From JBBREP01 sp036501845 (GTDB lineage Bacteria; Actinomycetota; Acidimicrobiia; IMCC26256; PALSA-610): DNA of 64,000 nucleotides. The stretch spans positions 52,496 to 116,495 of the forward strand of contig DASXZO010000095.1 in assembly GCA_036501845.1 (NCBI GenBank). The letters run 5' to 3'. The notes under the pieces are model-generated. The model saw nothing but the letters and a program-made list of their open reading frames with translations, was not told the DNA's origin and made no database searches. Every line of letters starts with the position of its first letter. Positions within the stretch are counted from its first letter, which is position 1. Of this stretch, positions 15,867-24,076 are shown piece after piece. Position numbers and translations under genes: made by a program.

Positions 15867-16637
15867 ATGAGGTACTTAGAGGTGGCCGACGGCCTGCGTG
15901 AGCGGCTCGCCCGTGGCGATGTGGCCGCGGGCGGGGCGCTTCCGTCCGAAGCCGAGCTCAGTGCCGAGACCGGTGCGAGCCGGGTGACCGTGCGGCGAGC
16001 GCTCGAGCAGTTGCGGGTCGAAGGCTTGGTCACGAGCCGCCGGGGGAGCGGCTGGTTCGCGGCGCACGATCCGGTGCGCCAGTCGCTCGGGCGGGTGACC
16101 ACGGTGGAGGCGGCGCTCGAAGCGGCCGGCGCGCACCCAGAACGGCGCGTCCTCGAGTTCGCCTTCGAACCCGCCCCGTCCTACGTCGCCCGCGCCCTCG
16201 AACTCGACTCCGCCTCTGAGGGCGCGAGCGCAGCGAGCGGGGGTGGAGAGGTGCTGCGCGTGCAGCGTCTGAACCTCGCCGACGGCGAGCCGTTCGCGCT
16301 CGTGACCGTGTGGGTCCCGGGCGAGCTCGGCCACTATCTCTCGCGCGCCGAGGTGGAGGTGGCCACGTTCTACGACCTGCTGCCGCTGCGCGGCGTCGCC
16401 CTCGGCCGGGCCACGCAGCAGGTGGGCGCCGACATCGCCAACGCCGCCGACGCGCGCCATCTCGACGTCGAGAAGGGGTCGGCGCTGCTCACCGCGCGCC
16501 GCATCACGCGCGACACCGACGGCCGTCCCGTCATCTTCTCCTTGCACCGTTACCCGGCCCGTCGCACCGCGATCGAGATCGAGTTGCCCTCGCTAGCGTT
16601 CGAGACTGCCACCGACACTGGAGCCCGCCATGGCTGA
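15867..16637 (+). CDS. GntR-family transcriptional regulator (HutC/UTRA type)
   Basis: This encodes 256 residues from the ATG at 15867. An N-terminal winged helix-turn-helix (residues 8-70, LPSEAELSAETGASRVTVRR) is followed by a UTRA-type ligand domain to the end. Residues in the middle (SASEGASAASGGG) are low complexity and are encoded by a copy of a dispersed GC-rich repeat at 16216-16248, apparently inserted in frame. The stop overlaps the aconitase start by eight bases, so the two are translated together and the regulator probably controls the TCA enzyme and itself. The ligand is unknown. Confidence 0.88.
   Translation: MRYLEVADGLRERLARGDVAAGGALPSEAELSAETGASRVTVRRALEQLRVEGLVTSRRGSGWFAAHDPVRQSLGRVTTVEAALEAAGAHPERRVLEFAFEPAPSYVARALELDSASEGASAASGGGEVLRVQRLNLADGEPFALVTVWVPGELGHYLSRAEVEVATFYDLLPLRGVALGRATQQVGADIANAADARHLDVEKGSALLTARRITRDTDGRPVIFSLHRYPARRTAIEIELPSLAFETATDTGARHG
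16216..16248 (+). repeat. Dispersed GC-rich repeat R1, copy 1 (inside GntR gene)
   Basis: A 33-bp sequence with core GGGCGCGAGC-GCAG-CGAGCGGGGGTGGAG also occurs on the minus strand at 25047-25081, differing by one substitution and two single-base insertions. Here it lies in frame within a coding region and adds about 11 residues. Confidence 0.6.
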
Positions 16638-18915
16638 GCAGACCACTATCGGACCGAACACGCCCCCCGAACTGGTGAAGGCCGCGTACGAGCGCCTTGC
16701 CGCGGGTGCCACGGTCGCGCGCGAGCGCCTCGGCCGCCCGCTCACGTTCGCCGAGAAGGTGCTGTTCGGTCACGCCGACGACCCGGCCACCATCGAACTC
16801 GGGCGGGGCACCGAATACGGCGACTACCGCCCCGACCGCGTCGCGATGCAGGACGCCACCGCGCAGATGGCGTTGCTCCAGTTCATGCTCGCCAACATGC
16901 CGAGCACCGCGGTGCCCACCACGGTGCACTGCGACCACCTCATCCAGGCGCGTGTCGGCGCCGAGGAAGACCTCGAGGTCGCGCTCGACGTGAACCGCGA
17001 GGTGTACGACTTCTTGCGCAGCGTGGCGGCGAAGTACGGCATCGGCTTCTGGAAGCCGGGCAGCGGCATCATCCACCAGGTCGTGCTGGAGAACTACGCG
17101 TTCCCCGGCGGCATGATGATCGGCACCGACTCGCACACGCCGAACGCGGGCGGTCTCGGCATGGTGGCGATCGGTGTGGGCGGTGCCGACGCGGTCGACG
17201 TGATGGCCGGCTGGCCGTTCAACACGCGCATCCCGAAGCTCATCGGCGTGCGGCTCACCGGATCGCTGTCGGGATGGACCGCGCCGAAGGACGTGATCCT
17301 CAAGGTGGCCGGCGTCCTCACCGTGAAGGGTGGCACGGGCGCGATCGTCGAGTACTTCGGGCCCGGCGCGGAATCGATCAGCGCCACCGGCAAGGCCACG
17401 ATCTGCAACATGGGCGCGGAGATCGGCGCGACGTGTTCGCTGTTCCACTACGACCTGCACAACGCGCAGTACCTCAAGGCCACGCGGCGCGAAGAGATTG
17501 CCGACCTCGCCGACCAATACGCCGAGCTGCTGCGCAACGACGACGCGGTCGACGCCGATCCCGAGCGCTATTACGACCGCGTGATCGAGATCGACCTCTC
17601 GGCGTTGCCGCCGCATCTCGTGGGGCCGCACACCCCCGACCTCGATCGGCCGATCAGCGAGATGGGCGCGGCCGCGGAGAAAGAGAACTACCCGGTCGAG
17701 ATCAGCTCCGCGCTCGTGGGTTCGTGCACGAACTCGTCGTACGAGGACATCGGCCGCGCCGCGCACATCGCCCGCCAGGCGTCGGCTCGTGGTCTGCGCG
17801 TGAAGACGCCGCTGCTCGTCACCCCTGGGTCCGAGCAAGTGCGGGCCACGATCGAACGCGACGGCCTGCTCGCCGACCTCGAAGCGATCGGCGCGACGGT
17901 GCTCGCCAACGCGTGCGGGCCGTGCATCGGTCAGTGGAAGCGCGACGACATGCCCAACGGCACGCGCAACACGATCGTGTCGAGCTTCAACCGCAACTTC
18001 CCGGCTCGCAACGACGGCAACAAGGAGACGCTGTCGTTCATCGGTTCGCCCGACACTGTGGTGGCGCTCGCGCTTGGAGGGCGGCTCGACTTCGACTTCA
18101 CGAGTCAGTCGCTCACCGCGCCCGACGGCACCGAGGTGACACTCGTTGCACCGGTGGCCGACGACCTGCCGTCACGTGGCTTCGACCCGGGTGCGTCAGG
18201 CTTCGTGGCGCCGGCCGCCGACGCCGCGTCGGTTGCCATCGCCGTGAACCCGAAGAGCGACCGGCTCGAGCTGCTCGTGCCGTTCCCGGCGTGGGACGGC
18301 AAGGACTTCACCGGTCTGCGCGTGTTGCTCAAGGCAGTGGGCAAGTGCACCACCGACCACATTTCGCCGGCCGGACCGTGGCTCACCTACCGCGGCCACC
18401 TCACGAACATCTGCGGCAACTTGTTCCTCGGCGCGAACAACACCTTCGCCGACAAGGAGCCCGGTCTGGGAGTGGACGTGCGCGACGGGTCGGTGAAGCC
18501 CCTGCCCGACCTCGCACGCGAATACAAGGCCGCGGGCATTCCTTGGATCGCGGTGGGCGACGAGAACTGGGGTGAAGGATCGTCGCGTGAGCACGCCGCG
18601 ATGGAGCCGCGCTACCAGGGCTGCAAGGCGATCCTCGTGCGCTCGTTCGCGCGCATCCACGAGGCGAACCTCAAGAAGCAGGGCGTGCTGCCGCTCACCT
18701 TCGCCGACCCGAACGACTACGACAAGGTGCAGGCCGACGACACCGTTGATGTGGTGGGCCTTGCCGGGCTCGCGCCCGGGAGCATCGTCACCGTGGTGCT
18801 GCACCACGCCGACGGCGCGAGCGACGAGATCGTCACGAACCACACGATGAGCCCCGAGCACATCGACTGGTTCAAGGCGGGTTCCGCCCTCAACCTCCTC
18901 GCCGCCCACTCATAA
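16630..18915 (+). CDS. acn: Aconitate hydratase, mitochondrial-type
   Basis: This encodes 761 residues. Aconitase interconverts citrate and isocitrate in the TCA cycle with a [4Fe-4S] cluster. The cluster ligands lie in GSCTNSSYED and ANACGPCIGQW; substrate-binding regions include IGTDSHTPNAGGLGM and GEGSSREHAAMEPR. The length and order of motifs fit the mitochondrial-type aconitase rather than the longer IRP1-like AcnA common in actinobacteria. It overlaps the GntR gene by eight bases. A hairpin follows the stop, and the convergent gene encodes a cysteine desulfurase, so an Fe-S enzyme sits beside Fe-S assembly genes. Confidence 0.95.
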   Translation: MAEQTTIGPNTPPELVKAAYERLAAGATVARERLGRPLTFAEKVLFGHADDPATIELGRGTEYGDYRPDRVAMQDATAQMALLQFMLANMPSTAVPTTVHCDHLIQARVGAEEDLEVALDVNREVYDFLRSVAAKYGIGFWKPGSGIIHQVVLENYAFPGGMMIGTDSHTPNAGGLGMVAIGVGGADAVDVMAGWPFNTRIPKLIGVRLTGSLSGWTAPKDVILKVAGVLTVKGGTGAIVEYFGPGAESISATGKATICNMGAEIGATCSLFHYDLHNAQYLKATRREEIADLADQYAELLRNDDAVDADPERYYDRVIEIDLSALPPHLVGPHTPDLDRPISEMGAAAEKENYPVEISSALVGSCTNSSYEDIGRAAHIARQASARGLRVKTPLLVTPGSEQVRATIERDGLLADLEAIGATVLANACGPCIGQWKRDDMPNGTRNTIVSSFNRNFPARNDGNKETLSFIGSPDTVVALALGGRLDFDFTSQSLTAPDGTEVTLVAPVADDLPSRGFDPGASGFVAPAADAASVAIAVNPKSDRLELLVPFPAWDGKDFTGLRVLLKAVGKCTTDHISPAGPWLTYRGHLTNICGNLFLGANNTFADKEPGLGVDVRDGSVKPLPDLAREYKAAGIPWIAVGDENWGEGSSREHAAMEPRYQGCKAILVRSFARIHEANLKKQGVLPLTFADPNDYDKVQADDTVDVVGLAGLAPGSIVTVVLHHADGASDEIVTNHTMSPEHIDWFKAGSALNLLAAHS

Positions 18916-18933
18916 CCCCAGCTGACGCCCCGA

Positions 18934-18970
18934 GCGTCGTGAAGCGTCGAATAGCGACGCCTTACGACGC
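18934..18970. terminator. Bidirectional hairpin between aconitase and cysteine desulfurase
   Basis: Arms 18934-18949 (GCGTCGTGAAGCGTCG) and 18955-18970 pair over 16 positions with one wobble or mismatch pair near the middle, around a five-base loop. The element sits between two convergent stops, the expected position of a shared terminator. Confidence 0.65.
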
Positions 18971-18977
18971 CCGGAGG

Positions 18978-20099
18978 TCAGGTGCGGAGTTGGCGGAGGC
19001 GGGTGACCACTTCGGCGAAGGCTTCGGCGAAATGGTCAATGTCGGCCGCGGTCGACGACCAGCCCACCGATACGCGCAGCGAGTGTTGCGCGTCCACGCC
19101 CATGGCGAGCAGTACGGGCGACGGCTCCCACATCTCCGACGCGCAGGCCGAGCCCGAGTGCACGGCGACGCCGCGCTGGTTCAGCCCGAGCAGGATCGGT
19201 TCGGCTTCCACACCTTCGACGCGCAGGCACACCATGTGCGGCAGCGATCCGGCCAATGACGTATCCCCGAGCTCCTCGACGCCATCGACGGTGCGCGCCG
19301 CAGCCCGAATGCTTTCGGTGAGCGCGCGCGCTGCCGCCGCCTCGATGTCGACGTCGACCACCGCGCACGCCGCGCCGAAGCCCGCGCACGCGGCAACGTC
19401 TTCGTAGCCGCCCCGCCGCGCCCGTTCCTGGGCCCCGCCCACGAGCAACGGCTCGATCCGCGTGCCACGCCGCACGAGCAGCGCAGCCCCGCCGGCCGGA
19501 CCACCGAGCTTGTGGCCGGTGATCGAGCAGAGATCGACGTCGAGTTCGCGGAACGACAACGGCAGGTGCCCGATCGCGGCGCAGGCATCCACGTGGACGC
19601 GCATGCCATTGCGGCCGCGCTCGCGCATTGCGGCCGCGATCCGCTCGACCCGCTGCACCGTGGGCACCTCGTGGTTCGCGAGCTGCACGCTCACGAGCGC
19701 GGTGTCGTCGCGCACCGCCGCGACCACGGCGTCGGCATCGACGCGTCCCAATCGGTCGACGCCCACAACTGTGACCTCGGCGCCCGTGCGCGCCAGCGCG
19801 TCGCGCACCGCCGAGTGTTCGACTGCGCTCGTCACCACGTGAGCGTCACGCGGCAGCCACCAGTGGCCGAAGTTGATCGCCTCGGTGCCCGAACCGCAGA
19901 ACACCACCTCGCGGGGCCGCGCGTCGACGAACGCCGCAACCTCTTCACGAGCCTGCTCGAGTGCGACGCGGCTCACACGCCCTTCGTCATGCAGCCGGCC
20001 CGGGTCGCCGTACACGTCTCGCAACACGCGCGTGGTGGCCTCGAGCGCTTCGGGGCGCAGCGGCGACGATGATGCGTGATCGAGGTACGCGCGGGTCAC
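18978..20099 (-). CDS. Cysteine desulfurase (NifS/IscS-like)
   Basis: This encodes 373 residues from a GTG at 20099 that overlaps the upstream regulator stop by GTGA. The PLP enzyme removes sulfur from cysteine for Fe-S clusters or thiolated cofactors. The N-terminus YLDHASSSPLRPEALEA is typical; the PLP lysine lies in SITGHKLGGPAG and the catalytic cysteine loop in SGSACASEMWEPSPVL. The order and loop length fit the IscS/NifS group more than SufS. It is co-transcribed with a SufR-like regulator and lies opposite an Mrp carrier gene, which supports an assembly role. Confidence 0.92.
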   Translation of the reverse strand: MTRAYLDHASSSPLRPEALEATTRVLRDVYGDPGRLHDEGRVSRVALEQAREEVAAFVDARPREVVFCGSGTEAINFGHWWLPRDAHVVTSAVEHSAVRDALARTGAEVTVVGVDRLGRVDADAVVAAVRDDTALVSVQLANHEVPTVQRVERIAAAMRERGRNGMRVHVDACAAIGHLPLSFRELDVDLCSITGHKLGGPAGGAALLVRRGTRIEPLLVGGAQERARRGGYEDVAACAGFGAACAVVDVDIEAAAARALTESIRAAARTVDGVEELGDTSLAGSLPHMVCLRVEGVEAEPILLGLNQRGVAVHSGSACASEMWEPSPVLLAMGVDAQHSLRVSVGWSSTAADIDHFAEAFAEVVTRLRQLRT

Positions 20100-20803
20100 A
20101 CGCGAGTGATGCAGTGTGCGTCGCCGTCGGGCCGCGACGCGGTGATGATCGGTTGCGTCTCGCCGTAGAGGCCTTCGAGCATGCCGCGGATCATGCCGGT
20201 GTCGACGGCGCACAACACGTGCGGGTACTGCTGCGCGGCCTCGCCGAACGGGCAGTGCTCCTGTACGAGTTGCAACACCTTGCCGTTCGACTCGGCATGC
20301 GCCGCGAAACCGTGCGCGGTGAGCGCGTCGGCCACCGACGCCACCGCGGTCTTCACCGAGCGGCGGCCTTCGGCAGGATCCATACGCAGCGCGAGCGCGC
20401 GCCCGTACTCGTAACCGACCTCTTCGGCGAGCTCGTGCGCCTCGTCGCGCGAAAGCTTGCCGAGCGCACGCGCCAGCAGCATGCCGAGCAGGTCGTCGCG
20501 ACGGGGCGGGAACGAGAGCTGCGAGTCGGTGTCGGACACCACGTAGACCTTCGACGGTCGCCCGGCCGTCTCGTGGCGCGCCAACTCCACGCGCAGGTAG
20601 CCGCCACCCGCGAGCTTCTCCAGGTGATGGCGGGCGACGTTGGCGTGCAGCGCGAACCGCTCGGCCACCTCGGCGGCGCGCACACCTTGCGGCTCGCCCT
20701 TCACGAACAAGTAGATGTCGCGGCGAGTGGGGTCGCCGAAGGCATTGGTGACCGCGCTCACCGCCGCGGAGAACTCCTCCGGAGTGAGGTCGGTCGCAGC
20801 CAC
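20096..20803 (-). CDS. SufR-like Fe-S-sensing transcriptional regulator
   Basis: This encodes 235 residues. An ArsR/DeoR-type winged helix occupies residues 15-90 (FGDPTRRDIYLFV, then ALHANVARHHLEKLAGGGYL). The C-terminal half contains HCPFGEAAQQYPHVLC and a further Cys near the end (DAHC), an arrangement like the cluster-binding cysteines of SufR. SufR proteins repress Fe-S assembly genes when clusters are sufficient. The gene is followed by cysteine desulfurase and faces the Mrp carrier across a 67-bp gap holding a clear dyad. The assignment rests on motif pattern and context. Confidence 0.8.
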   Translation of the reverse strand: MAATDLTPEEFSAAVSAVTNAFGDPTRRDIYLFVKGEPQGVRAAEVAERFALHANVARHHLEKLAGGGYLRVELARHETAGRPSKVYVVSDTDSQLSFPPRRDDLLGMLLARALGKLSRDEAHELAEEVGYEYGRALALRMDPAEGRRSVKTAVASVADALTAHGFAAHAESNGKVLQLVQEHCPFGEAAQQYPHVLCAVDTGMIRGMLEGLYGETQPIITASRPDGDAHCITRV

Positions 20804-20812
20804 GCCGGTATT

Positions 20813-20828
20813 CTACCTATGTAGATAG
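20813..20828. promoter_or_regulatory. Dyad operator candidate for the SufR-like regulator
   Basis: CTACCTATGTAGATAG has the form CTAxCTA-TG-TAGxTAG, a dyad symmetrical at all but one pair of positions. It sits 10 bases from the regulator start and 43 bases from the Mrp start, where one bound dimer could control both directions. Confidence 0.6.
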
Positions 20829-20870
20829 TGGAAATCCCCTGAACGCCCAATCGACCGAGAGCGAGCCGCC

Positions 20871-21710
20871 ATGGCTGGCCAAGACGGGCCGCAGCAGCCG
20901 CCGGCCCAGCGAGAGAACCCCTTCGAGTCGAATCGCACGCGCGTGCTGGCGATCTCGAGCGGCAAGGGCGGTGTGGGCAAGAGCTCGGTCACGGCGAACC
21001 TGTCGATCGCGCTGGCCAAGCTCGGTCACAAGGTCGCGGCGATCGACGCCGACGTGTGGGGATTCTCGATGCCGCGCATGCTCGGCATCACCGAGGGCCC
21101 GGAGGTGGTCGACGAGGTGATCCAGCCGCCGTCGGCCCACGGCGTGCACCTCATCTCGATGGGTTTCTTCGCGCGTGAGGACCAGCCCGTGGTGTGGCGC
21201 GGCCCGATGCTGCACAAGGCGCTCAACCAGTTCCTCACCGATGTGGAGTGGGGCGACCCCGACTTCCTCGTGGTCGACATGCCGCCCGGCACCGGCGACA
21301 TCGCCATCTCGATGGCGCAGTTCCTGCCGCGCGCCGAGGTGATCGTGGTCACCACACCGCAGATCGCCGCGCAGAAGGTGGCCCAGCGCGCCGCCTACAT
21401 GGCCGAGAAGGTGAACCTCTCGGTGGTCGGCGTGATCGAGAACATGTCGTGGTTCTCGTGTGAGCACGGCGCGCGCTACGAGATCTTCGGCAACGGCGGC
21501 GGCCAAGAACTCGCCGACGACCTGTCGGTGCCGCTGCTCGGTCAGATCCCCCTCGTGCCCGAGCTGCGCGCCGGCAGCGACGAGGGCCGCCCGATCATGG
21601 CCCACGATCCCGACTCCGAAGCGAGTCAGGCGATCATGGCAATCGCCAACAAGGTCGCGGTCGAACTCGCGCCGAAGCGCATCTACCGCCCCGAGCTCAA
21701 GATCATCTGA
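20871..21710 (+). CDS. mrp: Mrp/ApbC-type P-loop Fe-S cluster carrier ATPase
   Basis: This encodes 279 residues from the ATG at 20871. A deviant Walker A (SSGKGGVGKSS), the switch-like VDMPPGTGDIAISMAQ, and IENMSWFSCEHG mark the Mrp/NBP35 family, which carries Fe-S clusters to target proteins. Canonical members end this last motif with CxxC; here it reads CEHG, so the second cluster-binding cysteine is missing. The N-terminal DUF59/MIP18 domain found in many bacterial Mrp proteins is absent; a short Gln/Pro-rich tail replaces it. The gene lies opposite the SufR-like/cysteine desulfurase operon. Confidence 0.9.
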   Translation: MAGQDGPQQPPAQRENPFESNRTRVLAISSGKGGVGKSSVTANLSIALAKLGHKVAAIDADVWGFSMPRMLGITEGPEVVDEVIQPPSAHGVHLISMGFFAREDQPVVWRGPMLHKALNQFLTDVEWGDPDFLVVDMPPGTGDIAISMAQFLPRAEVIVVTTPQIAAQKVAQRAAYMAEKVNLSVVGVIENMSWFSCEHGARYEIFGNGGGQELADDLSVPLLGQIPLVPELRAGSDEGRPIMAHDPDSEASQAIMAIANKVAVELAPKRIYRPELKII

Positions 21711-21793
21711 CGCGCGCGCTCCCACCGTTCCGGGTGCCGCAGCCCCCCGCTCCGCCGGGCGTTTTGCACCCAGAAAGGTGTCGGAGGGCGTCG

Positions 21794-22681
21794 CTACAGA
21801 CGCTTCGGCTCGATCTCCTTCAGCCGGTCCATCGCCGGTCCGAAGGTCGACTCCAGCCAGCCGCCCGGGTCGTCGCCCATCGCGCCGGTGACCAGTGTCG
21901 ACACGCCGACCTCCGCGAACGCCTCCGCGCCGCGCACCACGTCGTCGACCGAGGCGCCCGGCGCGATATCGCGATACATCGCGGTCACTTCGATCTCGTT
22001 CGGGTCGCGCCCGACGGTGTCGCAGTGACGGCGCAACACGTCGAGCTTCTGCGCCACCTCGTCGGGGCCGCCGAAGATGTTGCACGCGTCGGCGTACTGC
22101 GCCACGAGGCGCAGCGTCTTTCGCTCACCGGAGCCGCCGATCATGATGCGCGGCCGCGGCTCGCTCACGGGCTTCGGGCTGCAGATCATCTCTTCGAGCT
22201 GGTAGCGCTTGCCGTTGAACGTGCCGCCGCTGCCGTCACTCCACATCTGCATGCAGATCTGCAGTGTCTCCTCGAGTCGCTCGAAGCGCTCGGCCGTCGA
22301 CGGATAGGGAACACCGAGGCCCTTGTGTTCGCGCTCGTACCACGCCGCGCCGATCCCGAGCTCGGCGCGCCCGCTCGACACCACGTCGAGCGTCGTCACC
22401 GTCTTGGCGAGCAGGCCCGGGTGTCGGTAGGTGACGCCGGTGACGAGCAGGCGCAGGCGCAAACGCTCGGTGCAGCCGGCCACGAAGCCGAGCGCGGTGT
22501 AGCCCTCGAGCATCGGATCGGTCGCGGGCGCCATCCAGTCCATCTGGAACCAGTGGTCCATGAACGAGAGCGTGCGCACGCCAATGCCCTCGGCGCGCCG
22601 TGCGAGGTCGGCGACACCCGGCCCGATGCCCGCGTCGCCACCGGCCCAATCGAATCGTGAGACATGAAGATCGAGTTCCAT
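21794..22681 (-). CDS. LLM-class (probably F420-dependent) oxidoreductase
   Basis: This encodes 295 residues with the luciferase-like TIM-barrel pattern: MELDLHVSRFDWAGGDAG, then SFMDHWFQMDWM, TYRHPGLLAKTVTTLDVVSS and GRAELGIGAAWYEREHKGLG. Members use reduced F420 or flavin to act on varied substrates. The DVVSSGRAELGIGAAW core and the RIMIGGSGERKTLRLVAQYA segment are typical of the actinobacterial F420 group. It is convergent with mrp, 83 bases away. The substrate is unknown. Confidence 0.88.
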   Translation of the reverse strand: MELDLHVSRFDWAGGDAGIGPGVADLARRAEGIGVRTLSFMDHWFQMDWMAPATDPMLEGYTALGFVAGCTERLRLRLLVTGVTYRHPGLLAKTVTTLDVVSSGRAELGIGAAWYEREHKGLGVPYPSTAERFERLEETLQICMQMWSDGSGGTFNGKRYQLEEMICSPKPVSEPRPRIMIGGSGERKTLRLVAQYADACNIFGGPDEVAQKLDVLRRHCDTVGRDPNEIEVTAMYRDIAPGASVDDVVRGAEAFAEVGVSTLVTGAMGDDPGGWLESTFGPAMDRLKEIEPKRL

Positions 22682-22749
22682 GCGATCGGTCTATCTCGCG
22701 GCTGGTGACCGCACACCTATTGGTGCGGCGCATCGTTGCGCAAAGTGTC

Positions 22750-22778
22750 TTGACAGCGAACAAATGTTCGTATAGTAT
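22750..22778 (+). promoter_or_regulatory. SOS-controlled promoter: LexA box between -35 and -10
   Basis: TTGACA at 22750-22755 and TATAGT/TAGTAT at 22771-22778 form a consensus-like promoter. Between them CGAACAAATGTTCG (22757-22770) is a perfect 6-2-6 inverted repeat matching the CGAAC-N4-GTTCG LexA box of Gram-positive bacteria. Transcription would start within a few bases of the GTG at 22785, so the mRNA may be leaderless. Confidence 0.85.
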
Positions 22779-22784
22779 GAGTTC

Positions 22785-23999
22785 GTGGGCGTTGTTGGGT
22801 TGGTCGAGTTGGCGGAGAGCGTGGCGCTGCTCGGCCTCGACGATGTCGGTGGCCGCGACCTGGGCAACGAGCTGGTCGAGTTGTTCCGCCTGCGGTCGAT
22901 GCTCGACGCGCAGGTCGCGCGGCGGGTGCGCGAGTTCGATGTTCGTGGCGACGCGGTCAATGGTGGGCACAGGTCGACCGCGGCGTGGTTGATGGACCAT
23001 TGCCGCTGCCGTCCGACCGACGCCTACCGCGAAGTCCGCGTTGCTCGCGCGACGCGCGACCTCGACGGGCTGCGTGAAGCGTGGGAGGCGGGCCGGACCA
23101 CGAGTGAGCATGTGCGCGTCGTGGAACAGGCGCGCCACGCGGCCAAGGACAATGCGGCGTTCGCCGAGTTCGAGTCCGCGGTCGTGCGGGTGTGCGAGTC
23201 GGGCTCGGTCGACGACACCACGACCGTGTTGGCGCGTTGGCGTGACGCGCTCGACGCGCACCGTCAGAGTGACGACACCCTGGCTGCGAAAGCGGTCGAG
23301 CGGCGTGACCTGTCGTTGTCGGACACGATGGAACAGGGGTACCTCGATGCGCGGATGGACCTGACCGATTTCGCGATCGTGAAGGAGGCGATCGAGAACG
23401 AACGCGAACGCGGTCATGTCGAGGGCGACGAGCGGACCGCGGGCCAACAGCGCCTCGACGCGCTCGTGGCGATGTGCAAACGCACCCTCGACGGTCAGAA
23501 CCCGGGCGGAAGTAACCGTCCGCACCTGCTCCTGGTCACCGACCCCGAAACGGTGGCTGGCTTGGCCGCGGGCCGGGCCGATACTGCGAGCGGTATCCAC
23601 CTGCCGGTGTCTGCGGTGCAGCGCCTTGCGTGCGATGGGCTGATCAGCCGCGTGATCCTCGACGCCGATGGCCAGGTGCTCGACCTCGGGCGGGCGGTAC
23701 GAACATTCACGTTCGAGCAGCGCAAGGCGATGATCGCACGCGACGGCGGATGCTGCTTCCCCGGCTGCGGGCGCCCGGCCACCGACTGCGAAGCCCATCA
23801 CGAGCCGCCCTGGGCCGAGGGCGGCCAGACCAATCTCGACCACGGATTCCTGGGCTGCTGGCCGCATCACCGTCTCATCCATGAACAGGGCTGGAAGGTG
23901 CGACGCAACCCGAACGGCACCCTCGACTGGTACAAACCCGACGGCACGTTCTACGGACGCTGGAAATCGCGGCCGCCACCCGATGCCTTGCCGTTGTGA
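22785..23999 (+). CDS. DUF222 / 13E12-type protein with HNH endonuclease domain
   Basis: This encodes 404 residues from a GTG. Residues 1-290 form the helical DUF222 region of the mycobacterial 13E12 family. The C-terminus is an HNH nuclease module: CCFPGCGRPATDCEAHHEPP supplies the zinc Cys pair and the first catalytic His residues, and LGCWPHHRLIHEQGW the rest. These genes are often multi-copy and behave as selfish or SOS-induced elements. A LexA box lies between the promoter hexamers, so expression should follow DNA damage. The GTG lies at the expected transcription start, so no ribosome binding site may be needed. Confidence 0.88.
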   Translation: MGVVGLVELAESVALLGLDDVGGRDLGNELVELFRLRSMLDAQVARRVREFDVRGDAVNGGHRSTAAWLMDHCRCRPTDAYREVRVARATRDLDGLREAWEAGRTTSEHVRVVEQARHAAKDNAAFAEFESAVVRVCESGSVDDTTTVLARWRDALDAHRQSDDTLAAKAVERRDLSLSDTMEQGYLDARMDLTDFAIVKEAIENERERGHVEGDERTAGQQRLDALVAMCKRTLDGQNPGGSNRPHLLLVTDPETVAGLAAGRADTASGIHLPVSAVQRLACDGLISRVILDADGQVLDLGRAVRTFTFEQRKAMIARDGGCCFPGCGRPATDCEAHHEPPWAEGGQTNLDHGFLGCWPHHRLIHEQGWKVRRNPNGTLDWYKPDGTFYGRWKSRPPPDALPL

Positions 24000-24076
24000 T
24001 GCCGCACGCGAGATCGCGAACGCGCTGCAGTGCAACACAAGTCCGACTGATTCCTGGGTGCCACTAGCTTCAGCGC

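Noticed and set aside
16531..17838. Minus-strand open frame opposite aconitase
   Set aside because: Shadow of the aconitase gene; His/Arg-rich without any motif.
21711..21793. Terminator between mrp and the LLM oxidoreductase
   Set aside because: Only weak CACC/GGTG pairing is visible; no stable stem could be drawn with confidence.
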